Both the position numbers and the translations under genes were made by a program. Below are positions 46,462 to 54,964 of a DNA stretch of 64,000 bases, piece after piece. The notes below the pieces were generated by a model. That model saw nothing but the letters and a program-made list of their open reading frames with translations, did not search any database and had not been told where the DNA came from. How positions within the stretch are numbered: the first letter of the stretch is position 1; every line of letters begins with the position of its first letter. The DNA lies in NCBI RefSeq assembly GCF_030655415.1, contig NZ_JAURVN010000004.1, positions 496,001-560,000 of the forward strand, given 5' to 3'. This DNA comes from Herminiimonas sp. GTDB lineage: Bacteria; Pseudomonadota; Gammaproteobacteria; Burkholderiales; Burkholderiaceae.

Positions 46462-47214
46462 TCATTGACCGAAATAACGACGCACACGCTCCAAATCTTC
46501 CGGCGTATCCACACCCGCGGCAGGCGCATGCGGCGTGACGTGCACCGCAATCGGCACGCCATGCCACAACACGCGTAATTGTTCCAACGCTTCGACTTGC
46601 TCCAAAGGCGAAACCGCCAGTTGCGGATATTCTTGCAGAAAATCGTTACGGTAAGCGTAGATACCGATATGGCGCAGCGGTGCATAAGCAGCCGGCATCA
46701 CATCCTTGCTTTGTGCAAATCCATCGCGATGCCAAGGAATCGTCGCCCGCGAAAAATAAAGGGCGCGTCCGGATTTATCCAGCACTACTTTCACCACATT
46801 CGGATTGAATGCTTCTGCCATGTCGGTTAACGCATGCGCGGCAGTCGACATCGGCACATCATGCGCGATCAAACGCGCGGTCGCAGCAATCAGCGATGGA
46901 TCAATCAAAGGTTCATCGCCCTGCACATTGACCACCACCGTATCAGCCGACAAGCCGAGCGCAGCCGCTACTTCGGCAATACGATCAGTACCGGATGGAT
47001 GATCGGCGCGTGTCATTTGCACCGCAATATTATTTTGCGTACACGCAGAAAAAATATCCGCATGATCGGTAGCAACAATGACCTGAGATGCGCCTGATTG
47101 CATCGCACGCTCAGCCACGCGCACGATCATCGGCTTGCCGCCGAGATCTGCCAGCGGTTTGTTCGGTAAGCGAGTGGATGCGAGACGGGCAGGAATAATG
47201 ACAGTGAAGGACAT
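46462..47214 (-). CDS. kdsB: 3-deoxy-manno-octulosonate cytidylyltransferase
   Basis: 250-residue CMP-Kdo synthetase, activating Kdo for lipopolysaccharide inner core. [25 protein letters not shown] is the nucleotide-binding start; [12 protein letters not shown] and the later HIGIYAYR complete the pattern. It follows the Trm112-like gene (29 bases) and precedes adk. Confidence 0.96.
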   Translation of the reverse strand: MSFTVIIPARLASTRLPNKPLADLGGKPMIVRVAERAMQSGASQVIVATDHADIFSACTQNNIAVQMTRADHPSGTDRIAEVAAALGLSADTVVVNVQGDEPLIDPSLIAATARLIAHDVPMSTAAHALTDMAEAFNPNVVKVVLDKSGRALYFSRATIPWHRDGFAQSKDVMPAAYAPLRHIGIYAYRNDFLQEYPQLAVSPLEQVEALEQLRVLWHGVPIAVHVTPHAPAAGVDTPEDLERVRRYFGQ

Positions 47215-47243
47215 CAGTGGATTCCGGAAAAGCGCGGCCGGCC

Positions 47244-47426
47244 TTAGCCGACTGAAGGTGGTGCTTGCAGATCGCGTGCTTGGTCAGCCCACATGATAGG
47301 GATGCCATCGCGTATCGGATAAGCGAGTTTGTCGGCGTTACAAATCAGTTCTTGCGCTTTTTTGTCGTGCTCCAGCGGCCCTTTGCAAATCGGGCAAACC
47401 AGAATATCAAGCAGGCGAGTGTCCAC
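47244..47426 (-). CDS. Trm112-family protein (UPF0434)
   Basis: 60-residue protein from the GTG at 47426, preceded by GGAG, overlapping the end of lpxK by 20 bases. [25 protein letters not shown] and [12 protein letters not shown] are the Trm112/YcaR fold with a likely metal site in CPIC. In Bacteria this small protein sits between lpxK and kdsB; it may act as a methyltransferase-activating partner. Its exact role is unknown. Confidence 0.9.
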   Translation of the reverse strand: MDTRLLDILVCPICKGPLEHDKKAQELICNADKLAYPIRDGIPIMWADQARDLQAPPSVG

Positions 47427-48468
47427 GGAGTTTCTCCACAATTCTTTTGGCAAACGGGTTATCAAGATGCGCCGTTACGGGTACGACCCAGATACGCGGG
47501 TCGTTTCTTATTGCATCATTCTGCCGACATTTTACTGCATCCTTTTCCGTGATCAGAATCACGTCTGCGGCGACATCGGTAAATGGATTATCGAGGTAAT
47601 CGTAATGATCAGGCAAAGGCATCTCTTCGAACTGCAATCCGGCATCGCTTAGTTGCGTGAAAAATCGCTTGGGATTACCGATCCCAGCCGCTGCCAGAAT
47701 GCGCGCAGGAGAAAAACCGGTAGTCGCGGCAGAAAACGATCGCAGCGCGCGCGACAAGGCGTGGCCTTCTTCAGTGCTGGAGGTAGCCAAAGGTTCGGCC
47801 ATCACGCCCGACAAATGCATTTGAAAAACATCAGCAGGCATGCGTGTTTTTTCTGCAGAGCCATTCAGCACGGTGAAATCACGGCGACGCGATGCAGGTT
47901 CGCGCAATGGTCCAGCCGGCAGCAACCAGCCATTCCCAACACCACGCGCATCAAACAAAACGATCTCGATATCGCGCGCCAAACGGTAGTGCTGCAAGCC
48001 GTCATCTGAAACGATCACATTGACTTGCGGATGTGCCGCCAGCAATGCCGTCGCCGCAGCGATGCGATCACGTCCCACCACCACCGGGCACTGCGCTCTG
48101 TATGTAATCAATAAGGGTTCGTCACCCACATCTTGCGCCAGCGATGATGCCGTCACTTCTTGCGGCAACGAATTCTTGCCGCCATAACCGCGCGAAATCA
48201 CACCCGGTGTATAGCCAGCTTGCTGCAAGGTTTGCACCAACCAGATCGTCAATGGGGTTTTACCAGTGCCCCCAACAAAAATATTGCCGACGATCACAAC
48301 CGGAACAGGAACGCGCTGCGCTTTGGAAATACCGACACGATAAGACCAGCGACGCACACCAGCCAATCCGCCAAATAGCCAGGAGATTGGCAACAGCATG
48401 CGCGCAGACCAGCCGCGATGCGTCCATGTTCGTGTCAGAAAATCTTCTAGAGAGGAACGTTCAGCCAA
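47407..48468 (-). CDS. lpxK: tetraacyldisaccharide 4'-kinase
   Basis: 353-residue kinase that phosphorylates the lipid A disaccharide precursor at the inner membrane. [16 protein letters not shown] is the N-terminal membrane helix and [18 protein letters not shown] the P-loop; DDGLQHY and VISRGYGG are conserved LpxK sequence. It starts at a TTG (48468) with GGAAGCTGG upstream, which is the only start that fits the family. Next gene downstream is the Trm112-like gene. Confidence 0.93.
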   Translation of the reverse strand: MAERSSLEDFLTRTWTHRGWSARMLLPISWLFGGLAGVRRWSYRVGISKAQRVPVPVVIVGNIFVGGTGKTPLTIWLVQTLQQAGYTPGVISRGYGGKNSLPQEVTASSLAQDVGDEPLLITYRAQCPVVVGRDRIAAATALLAAHPQVNVIVSDDGLQHYRLARDIEIVLFDARGVGNGWLLPAGPLREPASRRRDFTVLNGSAEKTRMPADVFQMHLSGVMAEPLATSSTEEGHALSRALRSFSAATTGFSPARILAAAGIGNPKRFFTQLSDAGLQFEEMPLPDHYDYLDNPFTDVAADVILITEKDAVKCRQNDAIRNDPRIWVVPVTAHLDNPFAKRIVEKLRGHSPA

Positions 48469-48568
48469 GAGCCAGCTTCCGTGTATGAAGGTGTTGCAGG
48501 AAAGACGCGGCGATCAAACACCGCGCCATTACGCGCTTACTTTGAGATAAAACTTCGCTGCTATAAAA

Positions 48569-49003
48569 CTATTTCTTGCCGCTGGTTTGCGCTGCGAATG
48601 TCACCTTGGAATAACCGGCGATGCGCGCCGCTTCCAACACATTAATCACGGTTTGATGCGTGGCAGTCGCCTCAGCTGCAATGATCACAACAGGGTCAAC
48701 ATTGGCTTTGCCGGATGCCGCTGCAGCCGCAATCAATTCGGCAGCCAAGGCTTCCGGATTTTGTACCGCAACACGCGTGTTATTGATCGCATAACGACCT
48801 TGCGCATCAACGATGACGTTGATTTCAAATGGCCGCTCCATCGCCTTTTCTGCATCCGCAGTCGGCAAGGTAATTTGCAGCGCAGTGAACTTGCTATAGC
48901 TGGTCGAGACCATCAAAAAAATCAGGATCACCAACAAGACGTCGATGAAGGCGATCAGATTGATTTCGGGATCTTCGCGACCCTGCCCTTTGCGAAAATT
49001 CAT
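48569..49003 (-). CDS. exbD: ExbD/TolR-family biopolymer transport protein
   Basis: 144-residue single-pass inner-membrane protein. INLIAFIDVLLVILIFLMVST contains the membrane Asp that carries protons. The periplasmic part follows with LPTADAEKAMERP. It forms the proton channel with the adjacent ExbB-type protein, energising outer-membrane processes. Just upstream of lpxK, an arrangement seen widely in beta- and gammaproteobacteria. Confidence 0.9.
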   Translation of the reverse strand: MNFRKGQGREDPEINLIAFIDVLLVILIFLMVSTSYSKFTALQITLPTADAEKAMERPFEINVIVDAQGRYAINNTRVAVQNPEALAAELIAAAAASGKANVDPVVIIAAEATATHQTVINVLEAARIAGYSKVTFAAQTSGKK

Positions 49004-49034
49004 GAGAGGCTTCTTTCAGTGATTTTTCAGGGAC

Positions 49035-49646
49035 TTACTTGCGTGCGCCGTGCACGATGTCGACGAACTTCACAGCTTGCTGTTCCATGTCGATGATGAA
49101 GCTATCAACCAGCGCGCGGAAGTGACGATAGAAAACCAGCGAAGGCATCGCGATCGCCAGACCGAAACCGGTGTTGTACAAGGCAATCGAAATACCATGC
49201 GCCAGTTGCGTAGGATTCGCGCCTGTGCCAGTCGCGTTTTGCGATCCGAAGATTTCAATCATGCCGACCACGGTGCCGAACAAACCCATCAACGGTGCCA
49301 GCGTAGCGATCGTACCGAGCGTGGTCAGGAAGCGTTCCAGCTCATGCGCCGTGCCGCGACCCGCTTCTTCTATCGATTCTTTCATCACATCACGCGGTGC
49401 ATCGACGTTGCGCAAACCTGCTGCCAGTACACGTCCCAGCGGCGAATTCTGTTCCAGCGTATTGATCACATTCGCATCGATCTTGCCGTTGTGATAAACC
49501 CGCACGACTTCGTCCAGCAGCTTGGGCGGCAAAATACGGGCGCGACGCAAGTAGATAGAACGTTCAATAATCAGGGTCAGAGCAATAACAGATGCGATCA
49601 GCAACAGCCAGATTGGCCAGCCTGCTGCTTGAATAATGGCGAGCAA
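49035..49646 (-). CDS. exbB: ExbB/MotA/TolQ-family proton channel protein
   Basis: 203-residue three-helix inner-membrane protein. One N-terminal helix (WPIWLLLIASVIALTLIIER), then LTTLGTIATLAPLMGLFGTVVGMIEIF and GISIALYNTGFGLAIAMPSLVFYR form the pore. Partner of the ExbD protein 31 bases downstream. First gene of the block running to adk. Confidence 0.92.
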   Translation of the reverse strand: MLAIIQAAGWPIWLLLIASVIALTLIIERSIYLRRARILPPKLLDEVVRVYHNGKIDANVINTLEQNSPLGRVLAAGLRNVDAPRDVMKESIEEAGRGTAHELERFLTTLGTIATLAPLMGLFGTVVGMIEIFGSQNATGTGANPTQLAHGISIALYNTGFGLAIAMPSLVFYRHFRALVDSFIIDMEQQAVKFVDIVHGARK

Positions 49647-49999
49647 AGTAAGCTCCTTCTTTGGTTCAATGATGATGGATGGAGAATGTAACGGTTTGGC
49701 GCAGGGAGAGCAAGTTATGCCTGCATTCGCCTGTCACGCTTTAGCCAGTATTCACAAGATGACTATGCTCAATGTTAACCGGCATCGGCAAGACGCCCGG
49801 AAAATCTTTGGCTTATGTGCGATGTGGGGACCAAAGGTTGTGCACAATTTCTGTGGATAACATTGTGTGCAACTGTGTTTAAGTGATCAAAGCGCTTGAT
49901 TTCAAAGAAGATTTTTTCACTGCATACAAATGAGGCTGTGCACATCTTGCGCTTCCAGACAAACCAGCCTGAAGATATCCATCGAAATTGAATATTCGC
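49647..49999. other. intergenic region with a DnaA-box match
   Basis: 353 bases between exbB and the NifA-like gene, without a supported gene. It contains TGTGGATAA (49852-49860), the complement of a consensus DnaA box TTATCCACA, and the 10-bp palindrome TTGTGCACAA (49838-49847). The flanks GTTGTGCACAAT and ATTGTGTGCAAC form an imperfect dyad around the box. A single box does not make an origin. Confidence 0.4.
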
Positions 50000-51646
50000 T
50001 CAAGTAACAAGATCGATCTTCAGTATCTTGATGCGGTAGTTGAGTTGGCGTAGCGTCAAACCGAGTAACTGCGCAGAACGCGATTTGTTATTACCGCATT
50101 CGGCCAGCGCGGCAACGATTTGTTCACGCTCGTCTGATCGCACCGGCTGCGTGGTTCTTACGGCCCGCGACTCTACATGCAGACTAGACAATGCAGCATC
50201 GACAGCGCGCTCTGACTCCAGCACCGCTACTACATGGTCGGCTTCAATCTCGGGCTGCTCAGCCAACAAGACCAGACGTTCGATGATATTTTGCAGCTGG
50301 CGGATATTGCCCGGCCATTGAAACTTGAGCAGTTTCTCCATCGCGCCAGCGGTCAAACTGGCATGACGTTGAAAGGTCTCATTCGCCAGATGAATAAAAT
50401 GACGCGCCAAGGCTGGAATATCTTCGGGCCGCGCGCGCAGTGCCGGCAATTTGACCGGCACCACATTCAACCGATAAAACAGATCGAGACGGAAACGCCC
50501 TGCCGCAACTAACTGCTGCAGATCGCGATTGGTGGCTGCAACGATGCGCACATTCACCGGCAACTCCTTGCGTCCACCGACGCGCTGGATTTGATGCTCT
50601 TGCAAAGCCCGCAGCAACTTGACCTGCATCAGCATAGGCAAGTCGCCTACCTCATCCAGGAAAAGTGTGCCGCCGTCCGCATCTTCAAAACGTCCCGGCT
50701 TGGTGGCATGGGCACCGGTGAACGAACCTTTTTCATGGCCGAATAATTCAGACTCAAAAAGATTTTCTGGAATCGCGCCGCAATTCACCTTAACGAAAGG
50801 TGCGTCGCGTCTGTCACTCGCCATGTGCAACGCGCGTGCAAAGAGTTCTTTGCCGGTCCCTGATTCGCCCAGTAATAAAACGGTAGCGACGGTCCGTGCA
50901 ACTTGAGTGATCTGACGCAGAGCTGCGCGCGATGCCACCGACTCGCCGATAATGCCGCCGCTCTGTGCGTGTTGACTCAGGGCTTTTTTCAGCTCGCGAT
51001 TTTCCACAGTCAACGCAGCGGTGCGTCGCTCTACCTGTTCATTAACCAGATGTTCAATACGCAATAACTGTGCAATTTGCGCCGCGACCAATCTGACCGT
51101 GACCAGATCATCGCTGAGCGGTCTATGCAATCCGCGGAAACGATTAATAGCTAATACACCACGCACCGTACCGTTGACGATGATGGGCAAAGCGAACATC
51201 GAGATGATGCCTTTCGGCAGCGTATCGCGATCAACGGTACGCGCCAGATAATTCGGCTCCGCATCAATGTCTTGAATGATCGCCATTTCACCTGATTGAA
51301 AAACCTTGCCGGTGACACCCTCGCCTGGACGAAATACACCACGCTTGATTTCTTCCTCACTAAGCCCGTAGGAATATCGAATCACCAGCCGCTGCTTCTG
51401 TGGTTCAAATAGAAAAAGCCGGCCACGATTCAGGCCAAGAAATTCCGACAGCAAATGCAGCATGTTACGAATCGCCACCGCTGGATCAATGCTCTTGCCG
51501 ATCTGCTTGGATATTTCGCGCGTGACAAACAGTTGCGCTTCGGACCAATCGACAATGCCGTGTACGTTCTTCTGCAACTCGGCTTGCGCAGTCGAAGGTC
51601 TTAGTCGCTCGCCGACTATGCCCTGCTCTTTTGATTCTGCTTTCAT
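50000..51646 (-). CDS. NifA-like sigma54-dependent activator (GAF-AAA+-HTH)
   Basis: 548-residue enhancer-binding protein. GAF sensor about 45-195; AAA+ domain with GESGTGKE (about 259), the sigma54-contact loop GSFTGA (about 305), and [13 protein letters not shown]; a Fis-type HTH at the end ([33 protein letters not shown]). It resembles NifA, but the Cys-rich linker of oxygen-sensitive NifA is absent and no nif genes are in the window. It is divergent from an ABC transporter and nitrilase operon that has a sigma54 promoter, so I infer it activates that operon. The ATG at 51646 follows GAGG; a GTG two codons earlier is possible. Confidence 0.9.
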   Translation of the reverse strand: MKAESKEQGIVGERLRPSTAQAELQKNVHGIVDWSEAQLFVTREISKQIGKSIDPAVAIRNMLHLLSEFLGLNRGRLFLFEPQKQRLVIRYSYGLSEEEIKRGVFRPGEGVTGKVFQSGEMAIIQDIDAEPNYLARTVDRDTLPKGIISMFALPIIVNGTVRGVLAINRFRGLHRPLSDDLVTVRLVAAQIAQLLRIEHLVNEQVERRTAALTVENRELKKALSQHAQSGGIIGESVASRAALRQITQVARTVATVLLLGESGTGKELFARALHMASDRRDAPFVKVNCGAIPENLFESELFGHEKGSFTGAHATKPGRFEDADGGTLFLDEVGDLPMLMQVKLLRALQEHQIQRVGGRKELPVNVRIVAATNRDLQQLVAAGRFRLDLFYRLNVVPVKLPALRARPEDIPALARHFIHLANETFQRHASLTAGAMEKLLKFQWPGNIRQLQNIIERLVLLAEQPEIEADHVVAVLESERAVDAALSSLHVESRAVRTTQPVRSDEREQIVAALAECGNNKSRSAQLLGLTLRQLNYRIKILKIDLVT

Positions 51647-51863
51647 AACCACCTCGCATCGCTACACATTTGACAATGTGTAAGCAATGTCCCTGCCAAC
51701 AGAATTCAGCATCATCATTTGTAGAGCAGCAAGCATTTGCGCCATGCTCGTGCAAAACCAGCTTGTTATATGGAAATCATTCGTGCTTTGCGCTAAACCA
51801 AGGCATCAAAAACACAACATTTCCATCAAAGAACAATTTAGGGGCGTGTTGACAAAGCCGACC

Positions 51864-51885
51864 ATTGTTAACAATTTTGTTAACA
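51864..51885. promoter_or_regulatory. tandem TGTTAACA palindromes, candidate upstream activator site
   Basis: ATTGTTAACAAT (51864-51875, perfect palindrome) and TGTTAACA (51878-51885), the 8-mers 12 bases apart, about 230 bases upstream of the sigma54 promoter. This is a normal distance for an enhancer site of the adjacent activator. The rest of the 554-base gap has no supported gene. Confidence 0.45.
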
Positions 51886-52110
51886 CTATGCGCGTTTGAT
51901 TCGCGCACTTAACACCCCAAGTCAGGCTCAAATTCCATCTCAAAATCGCGGGATTTGTTGCGATTTTCATCATTCAAAAATTACTGTTCCTTCGTCTTTT
52001 ATAAATGAATTCTCCTATGAAAAATATGATTTATCCGAACGCGTATCCCTACATGAATTTCATCTGATTTCTGAAAATTCTAATTATCAAAATCTGCTCG
52101 GATTTTTTGC

Positions 52111-52125
52111 TGGCACATCAATTGC
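52111..52125 (+). promoter_or_regulatory. sigma54 (-24/-12) promoter of transporter-nitrilase operon
   Basis: TGGCACATCAATTGC: TGGCAC and TTGC with a 5-base spacer, matching the sigma54 consensus at every defined base. GG and GC are 10 bases apart. Transcription should start near 52137, about 70 bases before the ATPase ATG. Confidence 0.85.
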
Positions 52126-52206
52126 GTTATGAGGGTCGTTAGCAAGTAATTTGCAGTTCGCTTTCGATCCAGCAACTGGACAAAAAGCCATCACAAGGAA
52201 ACCAGA

Positions 52207-53025
52207 ATGAATTCAGTCGTCGATTTTTCTTCGCAGCTACGCGAAGAAGTAAGGGACCAGGCAGCGCCGCAGCGCACGCACATCACCGTGCGTGGCTTGA
52301 CGAAAACATTTGGCGGCGTACCGGTCTATTCAAATTTCAATCTTGATCTGCCGAAAGGAAAAGTGACCTGCGTATTCGGTCCAAATGGTTGCGGCAAATC
52401 GACCTTGATCAACATGATTGCAGGCTTGGTTCCTTATGACGAAGGCGACATTCTGTTCGATGGCAAAACCTTGAAGCAAACAACCATCGGCTATGTCTTT
52501 CAGAATTATCGCGAAGCACTCTTCCCTTGGATGCGCGCCATCGACAACATCAAATATCCATTGGAAATCATGGGCATGAGCAAAGCGGATTGCGATGCAC
52601 GTGTGCAGGAACTGATTGCATCCTTCGATGTGCAATTCGATTTGAATCGCTATCCGTATGAATTCTCTGGTGGTCAGCAACAACTGATTTCCATCATGCG
52701 CGCGTTGGCCCCACATCCGGAAGTGCTATTTCTGGATGAGCCCTTCTCTGCTCTCGATTACGAAATGACATTGTTCATACGCGAGAAATTGCAGGAAATT
52801 TTTCAGGCGACCGGCGTGACCATGATCGTGGTGTCGCACGATTTGGAAGAAGCGGTTTATCTGGCCGACAACATACTTTTATTGACCAAGCGCCCGACGC
52901 GCGTGGCCGACACCGTTGTATTCGACGCGGTACGACCACGCGACATCGCGACCTTATCCAGCGATGCATTTGTACAAACCAAGGCGCGCTGTCTTGATAT
53001 TTTTCAGAAAGAGGTACGTCGATGA
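52207..53025 (+). CDS. NitT/TauT-type ABC transporter ATPase
   Basis: 272-residue ATPase of the nitrate/sulfonate/taurine importer group. Walker A FGPNGCGKST, Q-loop VFQNYREALFPWMRAIDNIKYPL, signature FSGGQQQLISIMRAL, Walker B VLFLDEPFSALD and SHDLEEAV. The ATG follows AAGGAAACCAGA. Its stop overlaps the permease ATG (ATGA). First gene of a sigma54-driven operon; with a nitrilase in the same run the cargo is probably an organic nitrogen compound. Confidence 0.9.
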   Translation: MNSVVDFSSQLREEVRDQAAPQRTHITVRGLTKTFGGVPVYSNFNLDLPKGKVTCVFGPNGCGKSTLINMIAGLVPYDEGDILFDGKTLKQTTIGYVFQNYREALFPWMRAIDNIKYPLEIMGMSKADCDARVQELIASFDVQFDLNRYPYEFSGGQQQLISIMRALAPHPEVLFLDEPFSALDYEMTLFIREKLQEIFQATGVTMIVVSHDLEEAVYLADNILLLTKRPTRVADTVVFDAVRPRDIATLSSDAFVQTKARCLDIFQKEVRR

Positions 53026-53807
53026 GCGCCGCTACTTTTCCTTCGCTTGCACCAACTGCAATGCGCATAGGCCGTTCGTTGATCGGACCGGTTGCCTTGA
53101 TCGGTATCTGGTGGCTGGCCAACGATTCGGAATGGGTCAGCAACAAATTGCTGCCTAGCCCGTTCGCAACTTTCGGTTCGCTGTGGGACAGCATCGTATC
53201 CGGCTCGATGATGAAAGATCTGGGCGCGACTTTGTATCGCACGCTGTATGCCTTTAGCTTGGCCGCAATATTCGGGATACCAGTCGGCATCGCACTCGGC
53301 TCCAACGATCGCATCTATCGCTCGGTGGAATTTCTGGTTGATTTCTTCCGCTCCACACCAGCGACCGCGATGTTCCCGCTGTTCCTTTTGATTTTCGGCA
53401 TAGGTGATTTCGCCAAGATTGCTGTCGCAGGTTTCTCCGCATGGTTAGTGGTCGTGTTCAACGTTGCCTACGGCGTCATGAATTCACGCAAGACACGCAT
53501 TCTGGCGGCAAAGGTAATGGGCGCATCCAGATGGCGTGTATTCCGCGATGTGCTGTTCTTCGAATCGCTGCCGCAAACCTTCGTCGGATTGCGTATGGCG
53601 GTCTCGCTGGCATTGGTGGTCATCATCGTCGCCGAAATGTTTATCGGCTCCATGAATGGCATGGGCCATCGCATCATCGATGCGCAACAAGTATTCGATT
53701 TGCAGCAGATGTATGCGTCGATCCTGATGACCGGCGGTGTCGGTTACGGCTTCAACGTTTTATTCATCGCACTGGAAAAATGGGTAGTGCATTGGGCAGG
53801 CCGCTAA
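53022..53807 (+). CDS. NitT/TauT-type ABC transporter permease
   Basis: 261-residue inner-membrane permease with about six helices. The coupling loop AAKVMGASRWRVFRDVLFFESLPQTFVGLRMAVSLAL is the conserved binding-protein-dependent transport motif. SLAAIFGIPVGIALGSN is typical of SsuC/TauC-like permeases. Overlaps the ATPase stop by 4 bases. Confidence 0.92.
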   Translation: MSAATFPSLAPTAMRIGRSLIGPVALIGIWWLANDSEWVSNKLLPSPFATFGSLWDSIVSGSMMKDLGATLYRTLYAFSLAAIFGIPVGIALGSNDRIYRSVEFLVDFFRSTPATAMFPLFLLIFGIGDFAKIAVAGFSAWLVVVFNVAYGVMNSRKTRILAAKVMGASRWRVFRDVLFFESLPQTFVGLRMAVSLALVVIIVAEMFIGSMNGMGHRIIDAQQVFDLQQMYASILMTGGVGYGFNVLFIALEKWVVHWAGR

Positions 53808-53834
53808 GGCTTAACTTTATCTTTGGAGAATCAC

Positions 53835-54818
53835 ATGAAGAAACTCGTATTGGCATCCCTGGTCGGCGGTCTGTTGCTCAACACAACAGTCGCAATGGCG
53901 CAGGCAAAAATGGAAAAAGTAACCGCATCCTGGCTGCCTATCATGCAGACGATGGCGTACTACGTGGCGCTGGAAGAAAAACTGTTTGAGAAAGCCGGGA
54001 TTGAAATCAACTCGGTTAAATTTCAAAATCCAAATCAAATCATTGACTCACTTGTTTCCGGTCAAGCCGACTTCGGTCCACCGGGCGCTGCTGCAGGTAT
54101 CACGGTGCTGGCTGAATCACGCTATCCAGGCACTTTCAAAGTATTCGGCTTGCAAGGTGGCGGCATCAAGGCTGGCATGATCAACGATGGTTTGATCGTA
54201 TCGAATGCATCGACGATCACATCCTTCAAGGATCTGAAAGGCAAAAGCATAGGCACCTTGCCGGGCATTCAATGGAAGACCATTACGCGCTACATCATTC
54301 GTCAAAATGGTCTCGATCCAGACAAGGATGTACAGATCAATGAGATTGCGGTTCCTATGCACATTCCATCTGTTGTCGCAGGTACTGTCGATGCAACACT
54401 GTCACTGGAACCGGTAGGCTCGATCGCCGTCGCATCGAAAGAAGCCAAGCGTGCGATGACGAATCCGGTGGCGACGTTTATCGCTGATCCGTTTTACTCG
54501 GGCGTATCGGTGCTCTCAACCAAGTTCATGAAAGAGCGCCCAGCCGTCGCCAAAAAAGTGGTTGAAGTATTGGATCAGGCCACCAAGATGGCGAACGAGA
54601 ATTTTGACAAGTACCGTCCTATCATCGCCAAGTACACCGCGATTCAAGCGGATCAGGTGCAATACGTTGCGCAACCTTATCTGCGCGCCAACAAGGATCT
54701 GACCGCGACTGACATCAAATCCTATCAAGCACTGGTCAATGTGTTTGAAAAAGAAGGCGTCTTGAAAGCACCTTTCGATGTGCAAAAGCTTATGTTGAAA
54801 CCGACCGATTTCAAATAA
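53835..54818 (+). CDS. NitT/TauT-type substrate-binding protein
   Basis: 327-residue periplasmic protein with signal peptide MKKLVLASLVGGLLLNTTVAM ending AMA-Q (about residue 22). Domain of the SsuA/THI5-like fold: ASWLPIMQTMAYYVALEEKLFEKAGIEI and SLVSGQADFG. Start is the ATG at 53835 after TTTGGAGAA; the frame to 53823 is a TTG. The ligand cannot be read, but nitrilase association suggests a nitrile, amide or similar. Confidence 0.9.
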   Translation: MKKLVLASLVGGLLLNTTVAMAQAKMEKVTASWLPIMQTMAYYVALEEKLFEKAGIEINSVKFQNPNQIIDSLVSGQADFGPPGAAAGITVLAESRYPGTFKVFGLQGGGIKAGMINDGLIVSNASTITSFKDLKGKSIGTLPGIQWKTITRYIIRQNGLDPDKDVQINEIAVPMHIPSVVAGTVDATLSLEPVGSIAVASKEAKRAMTNPVATFIADPFYSGVSVLSTKFMKERPAVAKKVVEVLDQATKMANENFDKYRPIIAKYTAIQADQVQYVAQPYLRANKDLTATDIKSYQALVNVFEKEGVLKAPFDVQKLMLKPTDFK

Positions 54819-54827
54819 CGACGTAAT

Positions 54828-54855
54828 CGATGCGCGCCTTGAGTGGCGCGCATCG
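54828..54855. other. intercistronic hairpin
   Basis: Perfect 11-bp stem CGATGCGCGCC / GGCGCGCATCG with a 6-base loop between the binding-protein and nitrilase genes. No T-run, so it is more likely an mRNA-stabilising or partial attenuator hairpin than a full terminator. Confidence 0.6.
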
Positions 54856-54964
54856 TAAGCATACCCCCCGGCGTCGGGGACAAGTTCACACAGTGTAGAA
54901 AAACGCGATGGCATAGCCTCCCCGGGCCGCTGCATTGTCCAAATTTAATTGAAGGAGTAATCGC

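Noticed and set aside
49852..49860. DnaA box as chromosome origin
   Set aside because: Only one box, no dnaA, dnaN or rpmH nearby and no AT-rich unwinding cluster; reported only as a weak observation.
50000..51646. Nitrogen-fixation regulator proper (nifA)
   Set aside because: The conserved Cys linker is absent and there are no nif structural genes; its partner operon is an importer and nitrilase, so I call it NifA-like only.
51670..52132. Small plus-strand frames in the NifA-like/ABC gap
   Set aside because: They lie across the candidate enhancer and promoter and have no domain or start signal.
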